Shown here one piece after another: positions 1-6,576 of a DNA stretch of 10,031 bases. Under the pieces are notes generated by a model. That model had not been told where the DNA came from and did no database searches. It was given only the letters and a program-made list of their open reading frames with translations. Within the stretch, counting starts at the first letter, position 1. Each line of letters begins with the position of its first letter. Origin of the DNA: JBFMFH01 sp964481395 (GTDB lineage Bacteria > Acidobacteriota > Vicinamibacteria > Vicinamibacterales > JAKQTR01); the NCBI GenBank assembly GCA_964481395.1, contig CAYZYG010000143.1:1-10031 (forward strand). Reading direction: 5' to 3'. A program made the translations under genes and the position numbers.

Positions 1-397
1 CGTTCGACACCTGCTTCGCTAATCGGTACTGTCCCCGGTCAAGGGCGACAACGGCCAAGTCGGTCCGCCAGGTGAGGAATGTCGAAGGGTCGTCTGCGCT
101 ATGTTCGTAGCGAAGTGCCCAGAAGTCCGGTGCCTCCCCTCCACTCGAGTCAAACCGGTGAGTCTGGACTACGATCCAGCGATTACCCACGTGCCCTGAG
201 TGCCGACCCCCATCGAAGAACCATCTCCTACCGATGGCGTCCGTCACCTCCTGGGCATTCTCCTTTTCACGAATCCAGGCACGGATGGTCTTGAGCAGTG
301 TGGGCCAGCCCTGCTCCGAGCCTGACACTAGCCGAAGGTCGAAGACGCACCGAAAGTGCAGCCGCCATGCCGAGGAGAGCCGGTCGAAGTCCGCCAT
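1..397 (-). CDS. Unknown protein, C-terminus cut by window edge
   Basis: An open frame starts at ATG 397 and runs off the left edge without a stop, giving 132 complete codons. The start is well supported: GGGAGG lies five to six bases before the ATG on the minus strand. The protein begins MADFDRLSSAWRLHF and is soluble-looking, with no signal peptide or membrane segment. A tryptophan- and arginine-rich stretch follows, including WFFDGG, RWIVVQTHRF, FWALRYEH and FLTWRTDLAV. In 70 codons I sampled, about 54 end in G or C, so composition is close to its neighbours. It is separated from the minus-strand operon on its right by that operon's terminator, so it is probably transcribed from its own promoter (see 462-467). 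I do not recognise the family. The Trp-rich N-terminus followed by a longer missing part would suit a large accessory or defence protein, but that is a guess. Confidence 0.72.
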   Translation of the reverse strand, partial: MADFDRLSSAWRLHFRCVFDLRLVSGSEQGWPTLLKTIRAWIREKENAQEVTDAIGRRWFFDGGRHSGHVGNRWIVVQTHRFDSSGGEAPDFWALRYEHSADDPSTFLTWRTDLAVVALDRGQYRLAKQVSN

Positions 398-461
398 GGT
401 CACCTCCCGGTCAGCCGACTCCAACGCACCCGAGTGAGGGTGCCTGAAGCCACGAGAGCGA

Positions 462-467
462 AGTATA
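462..467 (-). promoter_or_regulatory. Putative -10 element for the gene starting at 397
   Basis: On the minus strand the sequence reads TATACT, five of six matches to the sigma-70 -10 consensus, about 65 bases before the start codon at 397. No good -35 hexamer is visible at the usual spacing. Two inverted repeats flank it: GCACCC-N6-GGGTGC at 426-443, in the predicted leader, and GTGAC-N7-GTCAC at 479-495, where a -35 or operator would lie. Confidence 0.35.
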
Positions 468-516
468 CAGCGGCACTTGTGACAGGGTGGGTCACTCTGA
501 ATTCCCCGCATCCACG

Positions 517-545
517 AAAAAGGAGCCTGACACGGGTCAGGCTCC
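517..545 (-). terminator. Rho-independent terminator of the 552-2581 operon
   Basis: A perfect 10-bp inverted repeat, GGAGCCTGAC at 522-531 and GTCAGGCTCC at 536-545, encloses the four-base loop ACGG. Read on the minus strand the stem is followed at once by five T (517-521). It lies seven bases after the stop codon of the SpoVG-like gene, so it ends the leftward operon. It also insulates the gene starting at 397 from read-through. Confidence 0.88.
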
Positions 546-551
546 GAAGAG

Positions 552-860
552 TTAACGGGCGGATTCCGAGACGGAATCCTCCTCGTAGACGGCGTACGCC
601 TCGAGGATGAGGTCCCTCAGCCGGTCCTGCGCGGCGGCGTCCACGACGGGTCGCAGCAGGGCGAAGGAACGGCGCTCGCCGTTCACCGAGTACTGCCGGG
701 CCGGGAACGTGACGTTCCGGCCGGCGTGGTTGCGGCGCTCCCAGACGGCGAAGCCGATGAGCTTCAGGCCGTCCAGGGTGCCGTCCTGGAAGTGCAACTC
801 CGCGTCGGCCAGCTTGCCGGGCGGGTTGCCGCGGTCGTTCGGGGCGAACTTCACCACCAT
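552..860 (-). CDS. SpoVG-like small protein
   Basis: A 102-residue protein, last gene of the leftward operon. The start at ATG 860 has AAGGA seven bases upstream. After a short N-terminal extension, residues 18-90 follow the SpoVG pattern as I remember it: a beta hairpin with GLKLIGFAVWERR, then NVTFPARQYSVNGERRSF (49-66), which parallels the 'VAMPSKRTPDGEFRDI' region of SpoVG, and a C-terminal helix QDRLRDLILEAY like SpoVG 'RDKIQEAVLAEY'. SpoVG proteins are small site-specific DNA/RNA-binding regulators in Firmicutes and spirochetes. The short acidic tail is EEDSVSESAR. It lies 54 bases after the nuclease gene and directly before the terminator. Role here is inferred: a nucleic-acid-binding or regulatory protein of the mobile element. 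The gene is very likely real; the family link is moderate. Confidence 0.8.
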   Translation of the reverse strand: MVVKFAPNDRGNPPGKLADAELHFQDGTLDGLKLIGFAVWERRNHAGRNVTFPARQYSVNGERRSFALLRPVVDAAAQDRLRDLILEAYAVYEEDSVSESAR

Positions 861-914
861 GACAGTGTCCTTTCGTTGGGAATCGGTACCCGAGATTGCG
901 GGTCTGGAGAGGAC

Positions 915-1715
915 CTACTCGATCGCGATGAGCGTGGCGTCGATCTGGGCCTGGTCGCGGAGACAGACCGGTAGGTAGTCACACCAGCTGCACCACTTGC
1001 CGGGGCGCTTGTAGAACTGCGCGCCTGCGATGGCCTTGGCGACAAACTGCACCTTGCCGAGGTAGTCGGTCAGGTCGGCCCCGGTGCGGGTCGTGACGTG
1101 CCACTCGATCTGCGGCGTCCGGGTCTTCACGAAGACGCAGAGCGCTGCTTGCGGGATGCCCGGCGCCGCGAGCCGGTAGGCGGTGAGCTGGTCGGAAAGG
1201 ACCACCTCGTAGGGCTGGTAACCGGCGCCGGCGGTCTTGAAGTCGATGACCGACCGGACGCCGTTGAGCGCCGCGACGAGATCGATGATGCCGACAAACG
1301 GCAGATCGAAACCCGTCACCTGCAGCTCGAACTTCTGCTCCACGGCTTCGGGCGCGCCGAGCCGGGGCAGTTCGTCATCGACGAACCGGGCGAGTAGCGT
1401 CTGCCCGGCGTCGAGTAGCGTCTGCCAGGAATCACGACTGCCGTATTCCAGTTCGGCGTCCCGCATCGCGGCCCAGGTGTCGGTGAACGCCTCGGCCGGG
1501 TGCCGGCCATGCTCGAAACAGGCCGCCAACGACTGATGGACGATCTGTCCGAAGAGCAGACTGGCCGACGGCACGCGCCGCCGGAGATGCTCCACGTAGT
1601 AGAGCCGGTACTGTTCCGGGCAGTGGAGATAGCGCGACAGCCGGGAGTGCGAGAGATGTGGCGTGGCCGGGTTGACGAACCCCTCCTCGCCGTCGATGGC
1701 GAGGGCGACGCTCAT
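915..1715 (-). CDS. Cas4/AddB/RecB-like PD-(D/E)XK nuclease with putative Fe-S cluster
   Basis: A 266-residue protein. The frame is open further upstream to 1808, but ATG 1715 is preferred: it has GGAGGT four bases upstream and forms an ATGA overlap with the stop of the SWIM gene, the mark of translational coupling. The RecB-type nuclease motifs are all visible: His60 in FGQIVHQSL, Asp145 in GIIDLV, Asp158 and Lys160 in VIDFKTAG, and the QxxxY motif at Gln176/Tyr180. Four cysteines frame the domain as in Cas4, AddB and similar proteins: Cys32 in YLHCPEQY, and Cys242, Cys245 and Cys251 in the C-x2-C-x5-C tail. The family cuts or resects DNA ends; length fits a stand-alone nuclease. No cas genes are nearby, so a CRISPR adaptation role is unlikely. 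A role in element DNA processing, recombination or defence is inferred. Confidence 0.93.
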   Translation of the reverse strand: MSVALAIDGEEGFVNPATPHLSHSRLSRYLHCPEQYRLYYVEHLRRRVPSASLLFGQIVHQSLAACFEHGRHPAEAFTDTWAAMRDAELEYGSRDSWQTLLDAGQTLLARFVDDELPRLGAPEAVEQKFELQVTGFDLPFVGIIDLVAALNGVRSVIDFKTAGAGYQPYEVVLSDQLTAYRLAAPGIPQAALCVFVKTRTPQIEWHVTTRTGADLTDYLGKVQFVAKAIAGAQFYKRPGKWCSWCDYLPVCLRDQAQIDATLIAIE

Positions 1716-2581
1716 GCCGACCTCCGGTTCGGAACGGACGTGTCCGGGAAGACCTGCACGATGTTCAGATAGCGGCCGTCCGGGCTCGGGGCCGCGATGA
1801 CCTGACACGGCAGGTTGAGGGTGCTGCCTTCAGCGACGGAAGCGTCCGGATAGCCGGCGGTCGCAAGCGCCGCCTGGAGCTGCTTCGGCGAACCGAACAG
1901 CTTGGCGGTGCGGCCGTTCACCTGCACGGTCAGGAACAGGCGTCGGCCCCACTTGCCATCCATGCCACCCACCGTGAGCAGCGTGGCCGGTACGCGGCCG
2001 GTGTCGGCCGCAACCGGTGCGGACTCGGGTTTGTCGTGCCCGTTGCCACCGTTCGACGGCGGCTTCGACGGGACGAAGGCGCGGATGATCTGGGCCTGCA
2101 AGTCGAGCGTGCTCGCGGCCCGGGCCAGCATGCCATCGGGCGTGAGACTGTCCACCGGGCAGATGAACTCCACCGACAGCGAGTCGATGCGTCCGTCGGG
2201 GCTGACGCTGCGCTTCAGCATCATCTGGGTCGGCAGGTGACCGTGTCCGTTGCCGTCAGCTGCGGCGCCGTTGCCGCGTTTGCGGGGCTTCGCCTCCGCC
2301 TGGATGGCCGCGCGCTCCTCCGCGAGTTCGCGGGTGGTCTGTGCGTCGGCCGTCGTGTCTGGCGGGAAGACGGCGAGCATGTGCGGACACCGGTAGCCGG
2401 CGTCCGACTGGTGCGCCCGGGCGTCCGGGCAGGTGCAGGTGGGGTGCTCCGGTGCGCCCGCGACCAGGTAGACATGCTGGGGATCGGTCGCGGCGTACAC
2501 GAGGCAGCCATCGTCCGTGCGCGAGAGCACAAAGCGCTCCGGCGCCCGGCGCGGCCGTGCGACGAGGGTGGGTCGAGCCAT
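1712..2581 (-). CDS. SWIM zinc-finger domain protein
   Basis: A 289-residue protein, first gene of the leftward operon. ATG 2581 has a near-ideal SD, AAGGAGGA, six bases upstream. A SWIM-type zinc motif lies near the N-terminus: CTC at residues 49-51 and CPH at 65-67 give C-x-C-x13-C-x-H. SWIM domains bind DNA or protein and occur in SWI2/SNF2 proteins and transposase-like proteins. A charged, probably helical linker (80-105) and a Gly/Asn-rich linker follow. The middle part (117-170) and a beta-rich C-terminal part (200-280, with GKWGRRLFLTVQVNG) do not match anything I can name. The stop overlaps the nuclease start by ATGA, so the two proteins are probably made in step and may act together, for example with the SWIM protein guiding the nuclease to DNA. 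That last point is inference. Confidence 0.88.
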   Translation of the reverse strand: MARPTLVARPRRAPERFVLSRTDDGCLVYAATDPQHVYLVAGAPEHPTCTCPDARAHQSDAGYRCPHMLAVFPPDTTADAQTTRELAEERAAIQAEAKPRKRGNGAAADGNGHGHLPTQMMLKRSVSPDGRIDSLSVEFICPVDSLTPDGMLARAASTLDLQAQIIRAFVPSKPPSNGGNGHDKPESAPVAADTGRVPATLLTVGGMDGKWGRRLFLTVQVNGRTAKLFGSPKQLQAALATAGYPDASVAEGSTLNLPCQVIAAPSPDGRYLNIVQVFPDTSVPNRRSA

Positions 2582-2678
2582 GCGGGTTCCTCCTTGGTGA
2601 ACCGCTGTTGAGAGAGGGACTGTGAAGGGACTGCGGTCAGCTTAGGAGGCGGAAGACAACACCCCAAGGCGGTCAATT

Positions 2679-2694
2679 GTGCCGGCAGCGGCAC
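2679..2694. promoter_or_regulatory. Inverted repeat in the divergent intergenic region (possible operator)
   Basis: A perfect palindrome with a short gap, GTGCCG-GCAG-CGGCAC, lies between the divergent start codons at 2581 and 2741. This 159-base spacer must hold the promoters of both the SWIM/nuclease/SpoVG-like operon and the ATPase gene. No convincing -35/-10 pair was found on either strand, though TTGACC occurs beside the repeat on the minus strand. The position suits an operator acting on both sides, but a 6-bp repeat can arise by chance in GC-rich DNA. Confidence 0.3.
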
Positions 2695-2740
2695 GTCTGG
2701 CGCCCTTGGGCACGGGACCGGGAACTGGCAGCCTGAGGGC

Positions 2741-3940
2741 ATGCTGCCAGATGATGAACTCACGTTTCTGGGCCGAACGACGGCCCGCAACGCGCGGCGA
2801 CTGTTCGGCATCCGGCACGCCGACCGACGCCATCATCTGCACATCATCGGCCAGACCGGCACCGGCAAGTCCACGCTGCTACAAACGCTCATCCGCCAGG
2901 ATCTCGTGCGCGGTCACGGCCTGGCCCTGCTCGATCCGCACGGCGATCTCGCCGAACAGGTGCGCGCCGGCGTGCCGCCATCCCGACGGGCGGCACTCAC
3001 TTACCTGGACCTGCCGGATGTGAACCAAGCCTTCACCTTCAATCCCATCGAGCGCGTGCCGGCCGCCCGTCGCACGCTGGCGGCGGCAAGTGTGCTCGAT
3101 GTGTTCAAGAAGCTCTGGGCCGACTCCTGGGGTCCGCGCCTGGAACACGTGCTGCGCAATGCCCTGCTCGTGCTCATCGAACTGCCGGAGGCCACGCTGG
3201 GTGACATCCTGCGGCTGTTCGATGATCCCGACTTCCGGGAGAATGCCGCAAAGCGCTGCTCGAATCCGCAGGTGCGGCGCTTCTGGCTCAGGGAGTATCC
3301 CCAGTACCCCGCGCGGTTGCGGGCGGATGCCATCGCTCCGGTGCAAAACAAGGTGGGCGCGTTCCTCGCGCACGCGCGCCTGCAACAGATTCTCGGATCT
3401 GCCCGCAGTTCCTTTGACCTGCGCCGTCTGATGGACACGGGCGGCATCCTGCTCGTCAATCTGTCCAAAGGCCGCGTCGGCGAAGACGTCGCCGCGCTCT
3501 TCGGCGCGCTGCTGGTGTCCGCGATCGGACTCACGGCCCTGGGGCGTGCCGAGCAGCCGGAGCCGGAGCGGCGACCGTTCTTCCTCTATCTGGATGAGTT
3601 TCAGAGCTTCACGACGTTGAGCCTGGCCGGCATGCTGGCCGAACTGCGCAAGTACGGCGTGAGCCTGACACTGGCCCACCAGTACCTCGCGCAACTGCAA
3701 CCGGAGATTCGGGATGCCATGCTGGGCAACGTCGGCTCGCTGGTCACATTCCGGGTCGGGACGGCCGACGCGGAATTGCTGGAGCCGGAATTCGCCCCGA
3801 CGTTTGCGGCCGAGGATCTGGCCCGACTCCCCAACCACGAGATCTATGTGCGATTGATGGTGAAGGGCTCGGTGGCGGCCCCATTCAGCGGCCGAACGCT
3901 CGTGCTCCCGGTGCGAAATTCTCTGTGCAAGGTCGCTTGA
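2741..3940 (+). CDS. TraD/VirD4/HerA-like ATP-binding protein, soluble
   Basis: A 399-residue P-loop ATPase. Walker A is GQTGTGKST (37-45, Lys43); LLDPHGD at 63-69 is typical of TraD/TraG/HerA-type pumps; Walker B is FLYLDEF with Asp285-Glu286; LAHQYLAQL (311-319) supplies the conserved Gln after the Walker B strand. These families move or unwind DNA with ATP as hexameric rings, as coupling proteins of type IV secretion or as HerA-type helicases. Unlike VirD4/TrwB it has no N-terminal membrane helices: the P-loop starts only 36 residues in. ATG 2741 is the only plausible start in frame; its GAGGG is closer than usual (about two bases), so translation may be weak. It diverges from the nuclease operon and is followed by a membrane protein gene. 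Coupling-type ATPase is the best call; HerA-like helicase is the alternative. Confidence 0.9.
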   Translation: MLPDDELTFLGRTTARNARRLFGIRHADRRHHLHIIGQTGTGKSTLLQTLIRQDLVRGHGLALLDPHGDLAEQVRAGVPPSRRAALTYLDLPDVNQAFTFNPIERVPAARRTLAAASVLDVFKKLWADSWGPRLEHVLRNALLVLIELPEATLGDILRLFDDPDFRENAAKRCSNPQVRRFWLREYPQYPARLRADAIAPVQNKVGAFLAHARLQQILGSARSSFDLRRLMDTGGILLVNLSKGRVGEDVAALFGALLVSAIGLTALGRAEQPEPERRPFFLYLDEFQSFTTLSLAGMLAELRKYGVSLTLAHQYLAQLQPEIRDAMLGNVGSLVTFRVGTADAELLEPEFAPTFAAEDLARLPNHEIYVRLMVKGSVAAPFSGRTLVLPVRNSLCKVA

Positions 3941-4046
3941 CAACGCCTTCAGATTGCAGAGAGATAGGCGTCGCGCTGGAGTTGCCCCCGCTTCCAGCGC
4001 CTCGTACCGTCGTCGGCATTCCAACCCACTGTCTGGAGGAGGCACC

Positions 4047-4703
4047 GTGGCAGTCAAGACCGACATTCTCGCGCACTGGTATACGCTCCTCGGCGACATG
4101 CAGGCCTCCGGCCTGGAGTTCTACAAGTCCGTGGAGGCCAACGTCGCCAAACGACAGGTCCCCGAAGCGAAGTCGAGCCGCGTCGAGTTCAAGGAGGGCG
4201 GCGTGCTCACCGCCAAGCGCGAGTACCTGCGCGTGACACGCGGCAAGCTCGTGTTCGACATCTGCGCCGCGCCGTACGGCACCGGGTTCTTCATCTCGTG
4301 GTGGATGGGCCGGCCGATTCCGAAACTCAACCCGCTGATCCTGCTGGGCGCGGCTCTCGGCTCGGTCGTTGTGCTCGCCCTGCTCGTGTACCGCATCGGA
4401 TTCTTCCTGGGTCCCCTGATCTTCCTGGCGGCAATTCCGACCGGCATGTGGTTCCTGGCCTATCTGGCCGACGAGGGCCAGGTCGACGACGACTGGATGT
4501 TCGCCATTCCAATCCTCGGCCTGATCTACGCCAAGTACTTCGCCCCAGACACGTACTACAAGATGGACACAGCGCAGATGTTCCAGGAGTCAGTGCGTGC
4601 GGCCGTGCTCGAGGCGGTTGACGGGCTCACCACGGCGAAGGGGCATCGGGCGTTAACAGAACTGGAGCGCAAGCCGATTCTGAGGGGTCTGCAAGGGCGC
4701 TGA
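4047..4703 (+). CDS. Membrane protein with two hydrophobic helices, unknown function
   Basis: A 218-residue protein. The frame is open from 3954, but GTG 4047 is preferred because GGAGGAGG ends about four bases upstream. Residues 1-90 are soluble and mixed charge. Two hydrophobic segments follow, about 95-115 (NPLILLGAALGSVVVLALLV) and 118-140 (GFFLGPLIFLAAIPTGMWFL), separated by a very short turn with one Arg, so a hairpin in the inner membrane is likely with both large domains in the cytoplasm. A third, shorter hydrophobic patch lies at 151-165. The C-terminal domain carries DTYYKMDTAQMFQESV and a basic tail. It lies 106 bases after the ATPase gene on the same strand and may be co-transcribed. 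I do not recognise the family. Because the ATPase lacks its own membrane helices, this protein could be its membrane partner; that is inference only. Confidence 0.82.
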   Translation: MAVKTDILAHWYTLLGDMQASGLEFYKSVEANVAKRQVPEAKSSRVEFKEGGVLTAKREYLRVTRGKLVFDICAAPYGTGFFISWWMGRPIPKLNPLILLGAALGSVVVLALLVYRIGFFLGPLIFLAAIPTGMWFLAYLADEGQVDDDWMFAIPILGLIYAKYFAPDTYYKMDTAQMFQESVRAAVLEAVDGLTTAKGHRALTELERKPILRGLQGR

Positions 4704-4717
4704 GCCCAAGCGCACGG

Positions 4718-4738
4718 GTGCAGCGTGGAGACCTGCAC
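4718..4738. other. Small hairpin downstream of the membrane protein gene
   Basis: GTGCAG at 4718-4723 and CTGCAC at 4733-4738 form a perfect 6-bp inverted repeat with a nine-base loop, fifteen bases after the stop at 4703. There is no T-run on the plus strand, so it is not a standard terminator. It sits in the 127-base gap before the orphan gene starting at 4831. Further on, TAGAAT at 4786-4791 resembles a -10 element for that gene, without a good -35. Confidence 0.25.
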
Positions 4739-4830
4739 TCCGTCAGGCGTCCGAAGGAGAGACCACGTGCCTGGTCTGGAGTGCATAGAATAGTGTGGTT
4801 GATTCTCCCCTTCCAGCTAGTGAGGTCGCC

Positions 4831-5820
4831 GTGAGCGATGAAACCACCGGTGTTTCTCTTACCGCGTTTCCTATAGACGAGCGACCCGTTGTGTTCGTGA
4901 TGGACACGTCGGCCAATACGCGCTTCCTGGACGGCATCGATCCGCTCTTCTGGAGCGATCTCGCGGAGAGCCATTCGCAATGGCTCAACACTGACGACCC
5001 GTCTCGTCGTCAGCGAGCCGCAGCGGCGCTTCGACTGGCTTATGGACAGGGTCTCGAGACACTGTTTGCACTTCTCGGAGCACTGACTCAGGCTCCTCAA
5101 TTCCCGCTCGCATGGGTGGCGACCTATCGCAATTCAGAACTCCGGGCAGTCGTGCGGAAGATCCACCAGGGCACGGCTGTGTTATCGCCACTTAAGCGTC
5201 GAGCGACCTGGCACGACTTGTCCGAAGTTGTTCACGAGTTCGTCCCCGAGCCGACTCGCTCAGTCGTAAGCAGTGGCTTCGAAGGTGCCTGGAGACGTAT
5301 GGCGGGAGAGTTCTTGGAGGATACGTTCGAGCCCGAGTACAACAGTCTGAAACACGGAATGCGCGCCCTCGTAGGAGGCTTCTCGGTCGCGTTCGGCAAG
5401 CAACCCTCTCCTGGAGAGCCAGCCCCACCCGAAGCAATGCAGACCGTCGGGAGTACAGATTTCGGAAGTACGTTCTGGATGCCGCCAGAGAAAGTCCAGG
5501 GATGCGAGCGCACCTTCAACTTTGGCAGGCATGTCTCCCGCGCATGGGTGCCCGATCGATTTGTCGCCGGGTTGCATCTAATCTCGATGTCGATTAGGAA
5601 CATTGCGTCCCGTGCGCTTGTCCACGCAGGAAGAGACCCGTCGGGGCTTCAGTTCTCGTGGCCAGCGGATCCCGAGCTGTACGCCGCCCCGTGGAGGCGC
5701 CATCCATCGATCACAAATCTGTCCATGGGTAATACCGTGCATCTCGGTGATTGGGTCGAGCCAACAGCCGACAGAATCCGCGAGTCGTTCAAGTTCGCGA
5801 TGGGACCGGAGTCGGATTGA
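4831..5820 (+). CDS. Orphan hypothetical protein, probable accessory cargo
   Basis: A cytoplasmic-looking protein of 329 residues from GTG 4831, chosen because GAGGT lies four bases upstream. An in-frame GTG at 4795 would add twelve residues but lacks a well-spaced SD. There are no membrane segments or signal peptide. Helix-rich stretches include RRQRAAAALRLAYGQGLETL and LAWVATYRNSELRAVV. A notable motif is FEPEYNSLKHGMRA, whose N-x2-KHG is reminiscent of the motif-bearing helix of HEPN-like proteins; this is a weak resemblance and not a family call. The C-terminal half is Trp- and Pro-rich. Third-codon-position G/C is lower than elsewhere: 48 of 80 sampled codons, against 32 of 40 at the start of the 9091 gene. 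With its own promoter region and no operon partner, it looks separately acquired. Function unknown. Confidence 0.78.
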   Translation: MSDETTGVSLTAFPIDERPVVFVMDTSANTRFLDGIDPLFWSDLAESHSQWLNTDDPSRRQRAAAALRLAYGQGLETLFALLGALTQAPQFPLAWVATYRNSELRAVVRKIHQGTAVLSPLKRRATWHDLSEVVHEFVPEPTRSVVSSGFEGAWRRMAGEFLEDTFEPEYNSLKHGMRALVGGFSVAFGKQPSPGEPAPPEAMQTVGSTDFGSTFWMPPEKVQGCERTFNFGRHVSRAWVPDRFVAGLHLISMSIRNIASRALVHAGRDPSGLQFSWPADPELYAAPWRRHPSITNLSMGNTVHLGDWVEPTADRIRESFKFAMGPESD

Positions 5821-5892
5821 TGCGGCGGGTGGGGGCCAACACGGCACGGTTGGATCCTGACGGCCTGCCTGTCCTACAGCGGCGGGAGTAGG

Positions 5893-6279
5893 CTATTTGT
5901 CGGAACCGTCAAACCTGCCGTTCGAGATCTCCTCTTCGAGTTCCTCGAGCGGCGGCAGGATCGCCGCGATGGCAGACCGAACGGCGGGCAAGTCCTTGGT
6001 GGCGGTCGTCCACACCTTGTTGATGTCCACACCTTCGTAGCCGTGTATCAACACGTCACGGAATCCCGCCATCGTCTGCCACGGGATCGACGGATGCGCG
6101 GATCGGAACGCCGGGGGAACGCGCTTCGCCGCTTCTCCAATGACTTCGAAGTTCCGGATGACGGCGTCTTGCGTCTTGTGGTCGGTAAGGAAGGCATCGT
6201 GGCCGTCGCGGACGTAGACCTCAATGCGATTGGCCCGCTCCAGGATGTGTGCAAGATAGACGCGGGGGTCCTTGGTCAC
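5893..6279 (-). CDS. hepT: HepT-like HEPN ribonuclease toxin (DUF86 family)
   Basis: A 128-residue all-helical protein. The start is GTG 6279, which overlaps the stop of the nucleotidyltransferase gene as GTGA; frames extending to 6402 only run through that gene. Conserved features are IRNFEVIGEAAKR (41-53) and the catalytic R-x4-H-x-Y motif, RDVLIHGY (Arg74, His79, Tyr81). HepT dimers cut RNA with the Arg/His pair and are silenced when MntA adds AMP groups to the Tyr of this motif. All three key residues are intact, so the toxin should be active and able to be modified. The C-terminus carries an acidic segment, PPLEELEEE. Length is usual for the family. The pair probably stabilises the element or acts in anti-phage defence. 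Confidence 0.93.
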   Translation of the reverse strand: MTKDPRVYLAHILERANRIEVYVRDGHDAFLTDHKTQDAVIRNFEVIGEAAKRVPPAFRSAHPSIPWQTMAGFRDVLIHGYEGVDINKVWTTATKDLPAVRSAIAAILPPLEELEEEISNGRFDGSDK

Positions 6280-6566
6280 AGCGGCCGGGCCTCGCGCAGG
6301 ATGCGCCGCTTGAGCAACCAGTAGAGCCCGTCTTCGGTCACGACATCGACCCTGCGCCCCAGCAACTCCTGGAGCTCGAGCATCAGGCCCGCCGGGAACC
6401 ACGGGCTGGTGTGCTCGGTGGTGGAGACCAGGAGATCGAGGTCGCTCGCCTCCGTGGCCTCGCCACGGGCGACGGACCCGAACACGCGGACGTTCCGGGC
6501 GCCGTGGCGCTCCGCGATGCGGAGGATTTCTTCGCGCTTCGCCTGAACGAGGTCCGTGGTGGTCAT
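6276..6566 (-). CDS. mntA: MntA-like nucleotidyltransferase antitoxin
   Basis: A 96-residue minimal nucleotidyltransferase. The start is ATG 6566; AGGG lies about eight bases upstream. The signature GS-x10-DxD is complete: Gly30-Ser31, then DLD at 42-44, within FGSVARGE and SDLDLLV. A third acidic residue is Asp74 in RRVDVVTEDG. The family antitoxin transfers AMP from ATP to the Tyr of its HepT partner, which blocks the RNase. The gene precedes hepT and overlaps it by four bases, the normal MNT-HEPN order, allowing coupled translation. It lies 34 bases after the zinc-knuckle gene, and a TAAAAT sequence in that gap may give it its own promoter. Confidence 0.93.
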   Translation of the reverse strand: MTTTDLVQAKREEILRIAERHGARNVRVFGSVARGEATEASDLDLLVSTTEHTSPWFPAGLMLELQELLGRRVDVVTEDGLYWLLKRRILREARPL

Positions 6567-6576
6567 GGCTGGCCCT

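Noticed and set aside
1716..1808. Upstream extension of the nuclease to position 1808
   Set aside because: The added 31 residues overlap the end of the SWIM gene and have no SD, while ATG 1715 has both a strong SD and an ATGA overlap.
2036..2611. Plus-strand open frame of 191 codons
   Set aside because: It is antisense to the SWIM gene, whose C-x-C and C-x-H motif and strong SD support the minus strand.
2879..4099. Minus-strand open frame of 406 codons
   Set aside because: It is antisense to the ATPase gene, which has clear Walker A and B motifs on the plus strand. Its product is rich in Arg, Gln and Glu with no recognisable domain.
5836..5853. CCAAC-N8-GTTGG between the convergent genes as a terminator
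   Set aside because: The stem is only five base pairs and no T-run follows on either strand.
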